Assembly: GCF_900105725.1 (NCBI RefSeq)
Contig: NZ_FNLM01000034.1
Span: 3,844,001 to 3,908,000 of the forward strand
DNA from: Gordonia westfalica
GTDB lineage: Bacteria > Actinomycetota > Actinomycetes > Mycobacteriales > Mycobacteriaceae
Direction: 5' to 3'
DNA length: 64,000 nucleotides
Numbering within the stretch: position 1 is the first letter of the stretch; every line of letters begins with the position of its first letter. Made by a program: the position numbers and the translations under genes. Below the pieces are notes generated by a model. It was not told the origin of the DNA. It ran no database searches and saw only the letters and a program-made list of their open reading frames with translations. Below are positions 34,587 through 43,445 of this stretch, piece by piece.

Positions 34587-35390
34587 TCAGGGCAGCAGGC
34601 CGGACCGCCGGGCGACGACCACGGCCTCGAGCCTCGACGACGCGCCGAGCTTGCGCATCGCGTCCTTCATGTAGCTCTTCACGGTGTGGACGGTCAGACC
34701 GAGGACCTCGGCGATCCGCGCATTGGAATGGCCGAGGGCGGCGAGCGACAGCACGTCCTGTTCACGTCCGGTCAGCTCGACCGCGGGCGAATCGGCCGCC
34801 GCCTCGGCGACCAGGATGTCGGTGATCGCGGCGAGCTGTTCGGAGAGTCGGGCGTCGTCGACCGTGTCGGCCAACGACCGCAGACGTGCATAGGCCGCGG
34901 TCATGCGGTCACGCATCTCGTCTTCGTTCTGCGCACCGTGCTCCAACCGGGCCCGGGAGGCCACGATCTCCTGTTCGACGGCCCGGGCTTCGGCGGCGAG
35001 GACGTCGAGCATGCGGCCGCCGATCGGGTCGGGGGTGTGCAACGCGCCGTAGATCACCGCGACCGGCGTCCGATCGACGATGATCGGCGCGGCCATCATC
35101 GCGCGCAGACCCTCGCGTTCGATGAGCGTGTTGTAGCGGTGGGTGATGTGCGGGGTCCGCAGGTAGTCCTCGACGACCATCGGGCGATTCAGCGAGACGA
35201 CCTTGCCGCCCAATCCGTGCCCGACGTCGACCGACAGCCCGCTCAGCGCCCCGACGTGGCTACCGGCGAAGTGCTGGAGGCGCAGGCTCGTCGAATTGTT
35301 GACGACGCCGGCGAAGGCCAGCGGCACACCACTGGATCTGCGCACCCGCCGCAACGCGTCGGTGACGATCCCGCTCAGCGACTCGGGCAT
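34587..35390 (-). CDS. GAF-domain LuxR-family transcriptional regulator
   Basis: 267 residues; ATG 35390 has AGAGAGG a few bases upstream. The GAF-like sensor occupies ~1-145 (VVNNSTSLRLQHFAGSHVGALSGLSVDVGHGLGGKVVSLNRPMVVEDYL ... MMAAPIIVDRTPVAVIYGALH). A helical linker follows, then a C-terminal LuxR helix-turn-helix (~205-267: LTGREQDVLSLAALGHSNARIAEVLGLTVHTVKSYMKDAMRKLGASSRLEAVV). It diverges from an acyl-CoA synthetase gene 95 bases away, and GAF-LuxR proteins of this form commonly control adjacent acyl-CoA ligase genes in actinobacteria. It is therefore the likely regulator of that gene; the ligand is unknown. Confidence 0.9.
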   Translation of the reverse strand: MPESLSGIVTDALRRVRRSSGVPLAFAGVVNNSTSLRLQHFAGSHVGALSGLSVDVGHGLGGKVVSLNRPMVVEDYLRTPHITHRYNTLIEREGLRAMMAAPIIVDRTPVAVIYGALHTPDPIGGRMLDVLAAEARAVEQEIVASRARLEHGAQNEDEMRDRMTAAYARLRSLADTVDDARLSEQLAAITDILVAEAAADSPAVELTGREQDVLSLAALGHSNARIAEVLGLTVHTVKSYMKDAMRKLGASSRLEAVVVARRSGLLP

Positions 35391-35485
35391 CTCACCTCTC
35401 TATCCCCCTCTTCGGAGGGTGGCCGGGACAACGTGCGCTGGTCACACTGTGACCCAGCTTACTGAAGTCAAGAGCGAGGTTCACG

Positions 35486-37060
35486 ATGACACAGGCCACC
35501 ATGACCCCTACCCACATGGTCGACCGCTGGTTGGCAATCTACGGGGCGCCCGACGCGAACGCGGCAGCACTCCTCGTCGACGGTCACGATCCCGACGCCG
35601 TCGCGTTCACCGTGATCGAGGTCGAGGCCTCCGCGGACGCCGATTCCGCCCCGGCTCCGGTCACCACCGACGTGACCTACGGCGACCTCGCCGAACGCTC
35701 CAAGCGCTTCGCCTCCGCACTGGCCGACCTCGGCGTCGGCCGCGGCGACACCGTCGGCGTCCTCATGGGCAAGCGCGAAGAACTCGTCGTCTCGCTGCTG
35801 GCCATCGCCCGCCTCGGCGCCGTCTACATCCCGCTGTTCACCGCGTTCGCCACCCCCGCGATCGAGATGCGTCTCCGCGCCGGCAACGCGAAGGTCGTGA
35901 TCACCGAGCCCAGCCAGGCGTCGAAGCTGGACGGCATCGACGACGTCCAGGCGATCATCGCAGGAGACCAGTTCGAGGAGCTCATCTCGTCGCATGAGCC
36001 GATCGCCGAGTCGGTGGCCGTGGGCGGCGACGGCACGCTGATCCTGCTGTTCACCAGCGGCACCACCGGTGCGCCGAAGGGCGTTCCGGTGCCGGTGAGG
36101 GCACTCGCCTCGTTCGTCGCGTACATGCACTACGGCCTCGACGTCCGTGACGACGACGTCTTCTGGAACGCCGCCGACCCGGGCTGGGCGTACGGCCTCT
36201 ACTACGGCATCCTCGGACCGCTGGCCACCGGTCACCGCAACCTGCTGCTCCACGCCGGCTTCAGCCCCGAGCTCACCGCCCAGATCCTCGGCGGCCTCGG
36301 CGTCACCAACTTCGCCGCGGCGCCGACCGTCTACCGCACCCTGAGCAAGGACCCGCGGATCACCGGGTTCTCGCTGCGACGCGCGTCGTCGGCCGGCGAG
36401 CCGCTGACCCCCGACGTCATCGGCTGGGCGCAGACGGCACTCGGTACCGAGGTGCGTGACCACTACGGCCAGACCGAGCACGGCATGTTCATCAACAACC
36501 ACTGGCACGACGACGTCCACGAGGCGCTCGTCCCCGGTTCCATGGGCAAGCCGATGCCGGGCTTCGCAGCCGGCATCGTCGACGGCCAGATCGCGATCGA
36601 CGTCCCGGCCAGCCCGCTCATGTGGTTCACCGGATACCTCGACGCCCCGGAGAAGACCGCCGCACGGTTCACCGAGGACCGTCGCTGGTATCTGACCGGC
36701 GACACCGGTCGCGCCGACGAGGAGGGCCGCTACTTCTTCAGCGCCCGCGACGACGATGTGATCATCATGGCCGGCTACCGCATCGGACCGTTCGACGTGG
36801 AGAGCGTGCTGATCACGCACCCGTCGGTGGTCGACGTCGCGGTGGTCGGGCGGCCCGACGAACTGCGCGGCGAGGTCATCGAGGCGTTCGTCGTGCTCGC
36901 TCCCGGCGTCGAGGGCACCGAAGCCCTCGAGAAGGAGCTGCAGCAGCTGGTGAAGAGCGAGTTCGCCGCCCACGCGTACCCGCGCGTCGTGCACTTCGTC
37001 GACGCACTCCCCAAGACCCCCAGCGGCAAGATCCAGCGGTTCCTGCTGCGCAAGGGATAG
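35486..37060 (+). CDS. AMP-binding acyl-CoA synthetase
   Basis: 524 residues. The AMP-binding P-loop LLFTSGTTGAPKG lies near ~188, with YGQTEHGMFINNHW (~330), WYLTGDTGRADEEGRYFFSARDDDVIIMAGYRIGPFDVE (~403) and the C-terminal lysine loop PKTPSGKIQRFLLRKG. The GYRIGP motif and overall length fit the acetyl/propionyl/medium-chain acyl-CoA synthetase group. It activates a carboxylic acid to its CoA thioester using ATP. It is divergent from a GAF-LuxR regulator and followed by a strong terminator, so it is monocistronic. The chain length accepted cannot be read from sequence. Confidence 0.9.
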   Translation: MTQATMTPTHMVDRWLAIYGAPDANAAALLVDGHDPDAVAFTVIEVEASADADSAPAPVTTDVTYGDLAERSKRFASALADLGVGRGDTVGVLMGKREELVVSLLAIARLGAVYIPLFTAFATPAIEMRLRAGNAKVVITEPSQASKLDGIDDVQAIIAGDQFEELISSHEPIAESVAVGGDGTLILLFTSGTTGAPKGVPVPVRALASFVAYMHYGLDVRDDDVFWNAADPGWAYGLYYGILGPLATGHRNLLLHAGFSPELTAQILGGLGVTNFAAAPTVYRTLSKDPRITGFSLRRASSAGEPLTPDVIGWAQTALGTEVRDHYGQTEHGMFINNHWHDDVHEALVPGSMGKPMPGFAAGIVDGQIAIDVPASPLMWFTGYLDAPEKTAARFTEDRRWYLTGDTGRADEEGRYFFSARDDDVIIMAGYRIGPFDVESVLITHPSVVDVAVVGRPDELRGEVIEAFVVLAPGVEGTEALEKELQQLVKSEFAAHAYPRVVHFVDALPKTPSGKIQRFLLRKG

Positions 37061-37103
37061 AGCCGACCGCGTCCCGGCGATCCCAGGGCGCGGTCTCCCA
37101 ACG

Positions 37104-37140
37104 CGCGGCCCAGCGGGTGCCCCCCTCCCGCTGGGCCGCG
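37104..37140. terminator. Intrinsic terminator
   Basis: A 14-base-pair perfect stem (37104-37117 and 37127-37140) with a nine-base C-rich loop, 44 bases past the acyl-CoA synthetase stop and before a convergent gene. The rest of 37141-37300 is empty as far as I can see. Confidence 0.85.
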
Positions 37141-37300
37141 TACTCGTCGAGAACCGTGACCGGCTGCTGCAATCCGGCCGGCCCGGTGACCTCGATTCGG
37201 TTCGCATTGTCGCGAACCCTCGGCCGGCGGGTCATTCGCCCCCGGATGACCCGTCGGCCGGCCCACTTCTGCCCGGGCGGACCTCGCTACGCGGTCGGCC

Positions 37301-37918
37301 CTACCCGACCGGAGGCTTGGCCAGCGCCAGCACCGAATCCGGCACGGTCTCACCGGAATACGTGATCGGCTCGTCGTAGACCGTCCTCATCGGTACGACA
37401 CCGGTCCAGTCCGCAGACTCGCTACCCGGTCCGCCCGTGCGTGCCTTGGCGATCCACTGGCCGTCGACGATCGGCAGCCGCAGTGCCACGGTCGCCGCGA
37501 GCTCTCTGCGGGTGGTCTCGCGAACCTCGGCGACGCGTCCCGGAATGAGCTTGTCCGACAACACCTCCAGCACCGACTTCGCGTCGTCGACCGGCTCGAG
37601 TACACCCCGCACCACCGCCGACCGATAGTTGGCGGAGTGGTCGAAGAGAGTGTCGGCGATGACGAGCCCGTCCATCACGAAGACGGTGAACGTGACGGGC
37701 GCACCGGCCGCGACATGCCGCAACGCGCCTGCACCGGTCGATCCGTGCAGCAGGATGTCGTCGGCGTCGCGGGCGAACAGCATCGGCACCGACCACGGCA
37801 GACCCTCGACGACCGTGCTCAGCGTGCCGACCTTCGCCTCGTCGAGGAGTTCGTCGAGTGCGGCGCGGTCGGTGGCACGGTCGGGCTTCCGGGTGAGCGC
37901 GTCGAGCGGAGATGTCAT
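37301..37918 (-). CDS. FMN-binding split-barrel (pyridoxamine-phosphate-oxidase-like) protein
   Basis: 205 residues from ATG 37918 (MTSPLDALTRKPDRATDRAALDELLDEAKVGTLSTVVEGLPWSVPMLFARD). An alternative ATG lies nine bases upstream. The sequence shows the flavin-reductase/PNPOx split-barrel pattern, with G-T-L-S-T-V, ILLHGSTGAGALRHVAAGAPVTFTVFVMDGLVIA, and NYRSAVVRGVLEPVDDAKSVLEVL. Members bind FMN, F420 or heme. Related mycobacterial proteins are called FMN- or F420-dependent oxidoreductases of unknown substrate. Confidence 0.8.
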   Translation of the reverse strand: MTSPLDALTRKPDRATDRAALDELLDEAKVGTLSTVVEGLPWSVPMLFARDADDILLHGSTGAGALRHVAAGAPVTFTVFVMDGLVIADTLFDHSANYRSAVVRGVLEPVDDAKSVLEVLSDKLIPGRVAEVRETTRRELAATVALRLPIVDGQWIAKARTGGPGSESADWTGVVPMRTVYDEPITYSGETVPDSVLALAKPPVG

Positions 37919-38064
37919 GGCGCCCATCGTCGGGCACGGTTGCCGCCGGCTCAACCGATATAGCCGCCACATCCCTTTCCAACGAGGACATCAGTTGTCC
38001 GCATTGGTTCGTAACGTGGTTCTCACCAGCGCGAACGATCACCTACGACCAACCGGAGAGCACC

Positions 38065-38634
38065 ATGGGCACCTACACCACCGCAGAACTCAGCGCCGAC
38101 GTCACCGGCGAGAAGCTCGAACTCCTCACCCTCCTGCAGGACCAGCGAAACATGCTCAAGGTCACCGCCCGCAACCTGACCGACGAACAGGCACGCAAGC
38201 AGAGCACCGTCAGCACACTGACGATAGGCGCCCTGATCAAGCACCTCGCCAACGGGGAGGAGAACGCCGCGAAGGTCATCACCGAGCGGGATGAGAACGC
38301 CGAGTTCGACATGAGCCGCGCAGCAACCGAATACGAGTTGACCGAGGACGAGACCCTCGCCGGCTGGCTCGAGGCCTACGACCGCAACGCCGCTCGATTC
38401 GACCGTGTGATCGCCGACGCCGAGAGCCTCGACGACCTCATCCCTCAGCCCACCGCACCATGGGCCCCGGAACGCGAGTGGTCCACGATCCGCACCATGA
38501 TCCTGCAGCTGCTCCGCGAGACCGCTCACCACTGCGGACACGCCGACATCATCCGCGAGGCCCTCGACGGGCAGACCACGATGGGCGCCATCTCCGAGGG
38601 TCAGGACTGGGCCGACGCCGAGTGGATGCAGTAG
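38065..38634 (+). CDS. DinB/DUF664 family protein
   Basis: 189 residues; ATG 38065 has GGAGAG just upstream. The four-helix DinB fold is suggested by LLTLLQDQRNMLKVTARNLTDEQARKQSTVSTLTIGALIKHLANGEENAAKVI, with the conserved IKHLAN histidine, and by LLRETAHHCGHADIIREALDG with the HHxGHADIIRE metal-binding motif of the DUF664 group. Members bind a divalent metal and many act as thiol transferases with mycothiol or bacillithiol; catalysis is unproven here. It diverges from the split-barrel gene and is convergent, almost touching, with a molybdoenzyme gene (1 base apart). Confidence 0.85.
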   Translation: MGTYTTAELSADVTGEKLELLTLLQDQRNMLKVTARNLTDEQARKQSTVSTLTIGALIKHLANGEENAAKVITERDENAEFDMSRAATEYELTEDETLAGWLEAYDRNAARFDRVIADAESLDDLIPQPTAPWAPEREWSTIRTMILQLLRETAHHCGHADIIREALDGQTTMGAISEGQDWADAEWMQ

Positions 38635-38635
38635 C

Positions 38636-40180
38636 TCACTCGATGGTCACCGCCCGACTGTGCCAACCGGTCGCGCCCTCCGGGATGGGCGGCACCCGCT
38701 CTTCCGGCTGCGTCGCGCCGGTGGCGTCGGTCGCGCGGCAGTACAACGTGTGTCGGCCGGGCGTGGCGTCCCAGGTCCATGTCCACTGCCGCCAGGTGTC
38801 GGTCGAGTACTCGGTGGCGAGCTCGGCCGGGTTCCATGGTCCGTCGTCGACGCGGACCTCCACCGAACGGATACCTCGATGCTGCGCCCACGCGGTGCCC
38901 GCGACGACCACCGGTCCCGCGGGCGTCGTCGACAGCGGGGCGGGCCGATCGATCCGCGACGCCGTCTTGATCGGTCCCCGTTCACCCCAGCCCCGCTGGG
39001 TCCAATAGGCCTCGGCACGATCGAAGCGGGTGATCTCCCAGTCGACGACCCACTTGCACGCCGACACGTAACCGTAGAGACCGGGGATCAACTGCCGCAC
39101 CGGGTATCCGTGCTCGAGGGGTAGCGGTTCGCCGTTCATGCCGACGGCGAGCAGCGCATCGCGGCCGTCCCGGATCGCCTCGAGCGGACTTCCCGACGTC
39201 CATCCGTCGACGCTGGTGGCCAGCAGCATGTCTGCGTCGGCGTCTACCCCGACCTCGGCGAGGATGTCGCGCATCGAATATCCGAGCCAGCGTGCGTTCC
39301 CGGCGAGGTCGCCGCCCACCTCGTTGGACACGCAGGTGAGCGTGATGATCCGCTCGATCGCGGGCATCGACTGCAGGTCGTCCCACCTCAGCGTCATCTC
39401 GCGGTCCACCATCCCGTGAATCCGCAACCGCCAATCGGTGGTGGTCAGCTGCGGGACCTGGAGCGCGGTGTCGATCCGGTAGAACTCGCGGTTGCCGGTC
39501 ATGAACGGTGTGGCACCATCGATCCGCAGCTCGGTACCCGACGGGACCGGCCTGCTCGCAGAAGTCGTGCGCGGCAACCGAAGCCGCATGCGTTCGGCGA
39601 GAGCGCCACCGGTGTCCGCGGCGCGCCGGGCCAGGCCGGCGCACACCGCACCCGTCACGACGACGATCCCGACCGCACCGACGAACTGACGGCGAGACCA
39701 TCCCCCTGAACGTGACGCATCCTCTTCGGACACGTTCCCGACGGCGCTCCCGCGCCCCAGCACAATCAGCACACCCACCGCCACCAATCCGGCGGCCACC
39801 GGCGGAACGACGTAGGACATCTCCACCGTGGGGCGGGTCAGCGCGGCAACCACGCCGAGCGCCGCGGAGGCCACGACGATCAGCACCCCGACGGGCGGGC
39901 GCTTGACCTGCAACACTCCGGCAGTCACGGCTATCAGCAGAATCACCAGCGCCATGCCCGCCAGCAGCGCCGGCTTGTCCGCGGTTCCGAAGCGGTCTAT
40001 CGCGAACTCGCGGGCGAATGCAGGCGCATGGTCGACGAGAAACGCCGCAACCGCGCGATACGGGGACGCGAACTGCGAGATACCGACCGCGACGAGTTCG
40101 CCGACCGCCAAGCCGCCTGCCACCGCGACGACACCGGACACCGCTGCCCGCACAGTCGACTCTCGAAACACTCGCACCAT
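38636..40180 (-). CDS. Membrane-bound sulfite-oxidase-family molybdoenzyme
   Basis: 514 residues; ATG 40180 follows GGGAGC. The N-terminal ~190 residues hold about five membrane spans. After SRRQFVGAVGIVVV (a twin-arginine-like RR before the last span) comes a sulfite-oxidase-type molybdopterin domain: NREFYRIDTALQVPQLTTTDWRLRIHGMVDREMTLRWDDL, then ITLTCVSNEVGGDLAGNARWLG with the molybdenum-ligating Cys. A C-terminal Mo-co dimerisation domain (RSVEVRVDDGPW ... HTLYCRATDATGATQPE) follows. The catalytic part should face the outside. Substrate unknown. It is divergent from the fasciclin lipoprotein gene. Confidence 0.9.
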   Translation of the reverse strand: MVRVFRESTVRAAVSGVVAVAGGLAVGELVAVGISQFASPYRAVAAFLVDHAPAFAREFAIDRFGTADKPALLAGMALVILLIAVTAGVLQVKRPPVGVLIVVASAALGVVAALTRPTVEMSYVVPPVAAGLVAVGVLIVLGRGSAVGNVSEEDASRSGGWSRRQFVGAVGIVVVTGAVCAGLARRAADTGGALAERMRLRLPRTTSASRPVPSGTELRIDGATPFMTGNREFYRIDTALQVPQLTTTDWRLRIHGMVDREMTLRWDDLQSMPAIERIITLTCVSNEVGGDLAGNARWLGYSMRDILAEVGVDADADMLLATSVDGWTSGSPLEAIRDGRDALLAVGMNGEPLPLEHGYPVRQLIPGLYGYVSACKWVVDWEITRFDRAEAYWTQRGWGERGPIKTASRIDRPAPLSTTPAGPVVVAGTAWAQHRGIRSVEVRVDDGPWNPAELATEYSTDTWRQWTWTWDATPGRHTLYCRATDATGATQPEERVPPIPEGATGWHSRAVTIE

Positions 40181-40226
40181 CGTCAGCTCCCTTTCCTCCG
40201 ACGGGAGTTCGCTCACCGACAGGCCT

Positions 40227-40243
40227 CGGATTGGATCAATCCG
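40227..40243. promoter_or_regulatory. Operator-like palindrome in a divergent promoter region
   Basis: CGGATTG, three bases, CAATCCG: a perfect 7-base inverted repeat. A further CAATCCG half-site lies 16 bases on (40253-40259). It is centred 55 bases upstream of the leftward molybdoenzyme start and 100 bases upstream of the rightward lipoprotein start. Two CGAAT motifs (40263-40267 and 40275-40279) lie just after the CAATCC blocks and could be poor matches to ECF -10 elements. Confidence 0.5.
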
Positions 40244-40334
40244 GCACCGGAGCAATCCGCAACGAATCGGGCAGCGAATGACGTCGTGAGTCCGGCCACA
40301 CGGTCGGACCACGACCTACTAGATTGGATGGGCC

Positions 40335-40994
40335 ATGGCCATCAAACGAATTCAGCGCCTCGTTGTCGCGGCGTCCGGACTGGTGTTGGCCGTCGGCGTC
40401 GTTGCCGGGTGTTCCAGCGACTCCGACTCGGACAGCAGCACTTCCACGACCACTGCCATGTCGGAGATGACCAGCGAGTCCGCCGACACCGCCAGCGGAC
40501 CGGTCGGTCCCGGCTGTGCGGACTACGCTTCGGCCAACCCCTCTGGCGCGGGCTCCGTTTCCGGGATGGCGATGGACCCGGTCGCCACTGCCGCATCGAA
40601 CAACCCCGAACTGAAGACGCTCACGCAGGCCTTGTCCGGCCAGCTGAATCCGCAGGTGAACCTGGTCGACACGCTCAACAACGGTGAGTACACCGTCTTC
40701 GCACCCACCGACGCCGCTTTCGCCAAGCTGCCGGCCGAAACCGTCGACCAGCTCAAGACCGATTCGGAACTGTTGACCAAGATCCTCACCTACCACGTGG
40801 TTTCGGGTCAGGCAACGCCGGACAAGGTTGTCGGTGAACACAAGACCCTCGAGGGCCAGACCCTGACGGTGACCGGGTCGCCGGACATGCTCAAGGTCAA
40901 CGAGACGAGCAGCGTGACCTGCGGTGGCGTCGCGACCGCCAACGCGCAGGTCTACATGATCGACACGGTCCTGATGCCGCCCGCCGCCGGCTGA
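40335..40994 (+). CDS. Fasciclin-domain lipoprotein (MPT83/MPT70-like)
   Basis: 219 residues. A lipoprotein signal peptide ends in VVAGCSS (Cys ~26). A Ser/Thr/Asp-rich linker follows, then a single FAS1 domain (~65-218) with [54 protein letters not shown] (the H1 box) and [14 protein letters not shown] (the H2 box), ending [11 protein letters not shown]. Architecture and sequence match mycobacterial MPT83/MPT70, abundant cell-surface or secreted antigens controlled by SigK/RskA. Here it diverges from a membrane molybdoenzyme and is followed by a clear terminator. Confidence 0.9.
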   Translation: MAIKRIQRLVVAASGLVLAVGVVAGCSSDSDSDSSTSTTTAMSEMTSESADTASGPVGPGCADYASANPSGAGSVSGMAMDPVATAASNNPELKTLTQALSGQLNPQVNLVDTLNNGEYTVFAPTDAAFAKLPAETVDQLKTDSELLTKILTYHVVSGQATPDKVVGEHKTLEGQTLTVTGSPDMLKVNETSSVTCGGVATANAQVYMIDTVLMPPAAG

Positions 40995-41027
40995 TCATCG
41001 ATCCCATCGGTTCGGTACGAGGAACCA

Positions 41028-41076
41028 CATGCCGGTTCCCTGGACGAGCACGCCGCTCGTTCGGGGAACCGGCATG
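41028..41076. terminator. Intrinsic terminator with branched hairpin
   Basis: A 13-base-pair stem (41028-41040 and 41064-41076) encloses a 23-base loop that itself has a 6-base-pair hairpin (ACGAGC/GCTCGT). It sits between convergent genes ending at 40994 and 41084. Confidence 0.8.
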
Positions 41077-41083
41077 CGTGCGT

Positions 41084-43312
41084 TCAGTATTCGGCCATCT
41101 CGTTGACGGCGCAATCTGCCGTCAAGGCCGACACCTGGATGGGCACGCCGGTCATGTTGGCCATCCCGGCGAGGCGTTCGAGGTCGGCCGGGTCCGAGGA
41201 GATCAGCGCGTTGACGTTCACCCCGCCGGCACCGAGGTCGTTCTCGGCAGCCGCGTTCGCACGGGTCCAGCCCCCGGAGCCGTTGTGCCCCCAGCCATGT
41301 GGGATCGCGACCACGCCCGGCTTGATGTCCTCGGTGATCGTCACCGGCAGCGAGATCCGGCCGTGCCGTGACGCGACGGTCACCAGGTCGCCCTCGCCGA
41401 GGCCCCGGGCCGTCGCATCGTCGGGATGCATTCGCGCCGCATGCGAGCGGCCGCCGCGCAGGAGCATCGGCGCGTTGTGTTGCCAGCTGTTCTCCGAACG
41501 GATCTCGCGCATGCCGATGAGACGCAACGGATATCGCTCATCGCGCTCGACGCTGAGCCGCCCGATCTCGGACATGATCTCCGGCGCGGCCAGCCGGATC
41601 CGCCGATCGGCGAACGTCACCGTCTTGCTGAGTTGCCCCGGAGCGAGACCGTCCGCCACGACGACACCGTGCGGGTGTTCCTCGACGAGCTTGCGATAGC
41701 TGAGCCCGCCGCGTCGAAGACCGAACCGGTCGCCGCCCAATCCGAGGCGGATCACCAGGTCGGACACCACGCGCGGGGTGATCGGACGTCCGAGACGTCG
41801 CGCGATCACGTTGCCGAGATGGAGTCCACCGACCAGCGGATTCCGCCGTGCGAGCGCGCCGATCAGCTCGTTGATCACCGTCCACTCCTCCCGCGCCTTG
41901 CCCTGTGGCGGGATCACCGCCTCGGTGGCCTGCTTGAACGGCGTGGTGAACAGCGCCTGGAACGGGAGCAGGAAGTCCTCGCGTTCGTACATCGTGGTGG
42001 CCGGGAGGATGTAGTCGGCGTGGGCGTTGGTCTCGTTGCGGTAGATGTCCAGCGACACCAGGAGATCCAGCTCATCGAGCGCGGCCCGGAGTTCGTCGCC
42101 GTTGGGTACCGACAGCACGGGATTGCCGGCGCTGACGAACAGGGCACGCAGCTGTCCCTCCCCCGGAGTGGTGATCTCCTTGGCCATCAACGACGCCGGC
42201 GCGGTCCCCAGCACCTGGGGCATGTTTCCGACGCGGCTGCGTCGCCTGCCCCAGGCGAACCGCGAAACACGCTGTAGTGCAGCCACACCCACCCGCTGTC
42301 CGGGAATGCCGAGGTCCCCGAACATCGATCCGCCCACCACGTCGAGATTGCCGGCCACGAGATTGACCATGTCGAGCAGTGCCGTGGTCAGCGTGCCCGT
42401 CCGACCCAGGGACGTACCGACGCGCCCGTACACGGCGGCGCGTTCGGTCGAGACCAAGGACCGCGCGATCTCCCGGACGCGCTCCGGCGGGATGTCGGTA
42501 CGCACCGCGGTCACCTCGGGCGCATAGGCGGCCACCGTCGCCTTCAGCTCGTCGACCCCGCGCGCCCGCTGCCGCAACCGGTCCTCCCCGGCCAGCCCCT
42601 CGTCGAACATCACGTGCAGCAACGACAGCAGGAACAGCGCATCGGTGTCGGGAGTGATGGGCAGCCAATCGAATTCGCGGGCGGTCTCGGTGTGCCGCGG
42701 GTCGACGACGAGCACCGTGCCGCCCCGTGCCGTGATGGCGTGCAATCCGTCGCGGATGCGGGGCGAGGTCATCACGGAGCCATGGGAGACAACGGGATTG
42801 GCGCCGATGACGATCAGGTAGTCGACGCGGTTGATGTCCGGGATGGGTGCCGCGACCGGATTGCCGTACAGAAAATGACTCGCCACGAAACGGTTGTTCA
42901 CGTCCTGCGAACCCGCCGAGTACACGTGGGGTGTACCGAGAAGGCTCATGAAGATCCCGGTCCAGAGCGTGTGCCCGGTCGAGAAGGTCGCGGGATTGCC
43001 GAAATACCAGCCGATCGATCCGTTCCCCCGGGCGCGTTGCACGCGGAGGAGACGGTCGGAGATCTCGGCCAGGGCGGTGTCCCAGGAGATCTGTTCGAAG
43101 TCGCCGTCGGCGCGACGGCGCAGCGGGTGACGTAGACGATCCGGGTCGTTGACGATCTCGGCGAAGGCGATGCCCTTGGGACAGGCGAACCCCTTCGACA
43201 GCGGGTGGTCCTTGTCGGGCCGGAGCGAGACGAGCCGATCACCGTCGACGGTGGCGATCATCCCGCACAGCGGCTCACAGATCCGGCAGTAGGTGGGCTT
43301 GTCCTGGGTCAT
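41084..43312 (-). CDS. Molybdopterin oxidoreductase of the formate dehydrogenase/DMSO reductase superfamily
   Basis: 742 residues. The N-terminal [4Fe-4S] site is CRICEPLCGM ... FACPKG. Molybdopterin-binding segments follow (GSIGWYFGNPATFSTGHTLW, DYLIVIGANPVVSHGS, VLVVDPRHTETA, ALFVSAGNPVLSVPNGDELRAALDELDLLVSLDIYRNETNAHADYILPATTMYEREDF). A C-terminal molydop-binding domain ends the protein (ARMHPDDATARGLGEGDLVTVASRHGRISLPV). In the active-site loop (HVYSAGSQDVNNR) no Cys or Sec is seen; Ser or Asp would be the metal ligand, unlike true formate dehydrogenases. It has no Tat signal and no subunit partners nearby, so it is a soluble single-subunit enzyme of unknown substrate. Confidence 0.88.
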   Translation of the reverse strand: MTQDKPTYCRICEPLCGMIATVDGDRLVSLRPDKDHPLSKGFACPKGIAFAEIVNDPDRLRHPLRRRADGDFEQISWDTALAEISDRLLRVQRARGNGSIGWYFGNPATFSTGHTLWTGIFMSLLGTPHVYSAGSQDVNNRFVASHFLYGNPVAAPIPDINRVDYLIVIGANPVVSHGSVMTSPRIRDGLHAITARGGTVLVVDPRHTETAREFDWLPITPDTDALFLLSLLHVMFDEGLAGEDRLRQRARGVDELKATVAAYAPEVTAVRTDIPPERVREIARSLVSTERAAVYGRVGTSLGRTGTLTTALLDMVNLVAGNLDVVGGSMFGDLGIPGQRVGVAALQRVSRFAWGRRRSRVGNMPQVLGTAPASLMAKEITTPGEGQLRALFVSAGNPVLSVPNGDELRAALDELDLLVSLDIYRNETNAHADYILPATTMYEREDFLLPFQALFTTPFKQATEAVIPPQGKAREEWTVINELIGALARRNPLVGGLHLGNVIARRLGRPITPRVVSDLVIRLGLGGDRFGLRRGGLSYRKLVEEHPHGVVVADGLAPGQLSKTVTFADRRIRLAAPEIMSEIGRLSVERDERYPLRLIGMREIRSENSWQHNAPMLLRGGRSHAARMHPDDATARGLGEGDLVTVASRHGRISLPVTITEDIKPGVVAIPHGWGHNGSGGWTRANAAAENDLGAGGVNVNALISSDPADLERLAGMANMTGVPIQVSALTADCAVNEMAEY

Positions 43313-43445
43313 GGTGCCGTCCCCCCTGGCCGCGGATTGTCGGCCCGAGGCCTATCGTCGTGATTGTCGGTGTGATTCCGTTCACATCTGATGACAAGTG
43401 TTGCATGATGACACCACCCGAGGCATCTCACGTCAGGAGGTCCCT

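Noticed and set aside
34503..35465. 320-codon plus-strand frame opposite the GAF-LuxR regulator
   Set aside because: The minus strand encodes a recognisable helix-turn-helix protein with a good ribosome site; the plus frame has no motif.
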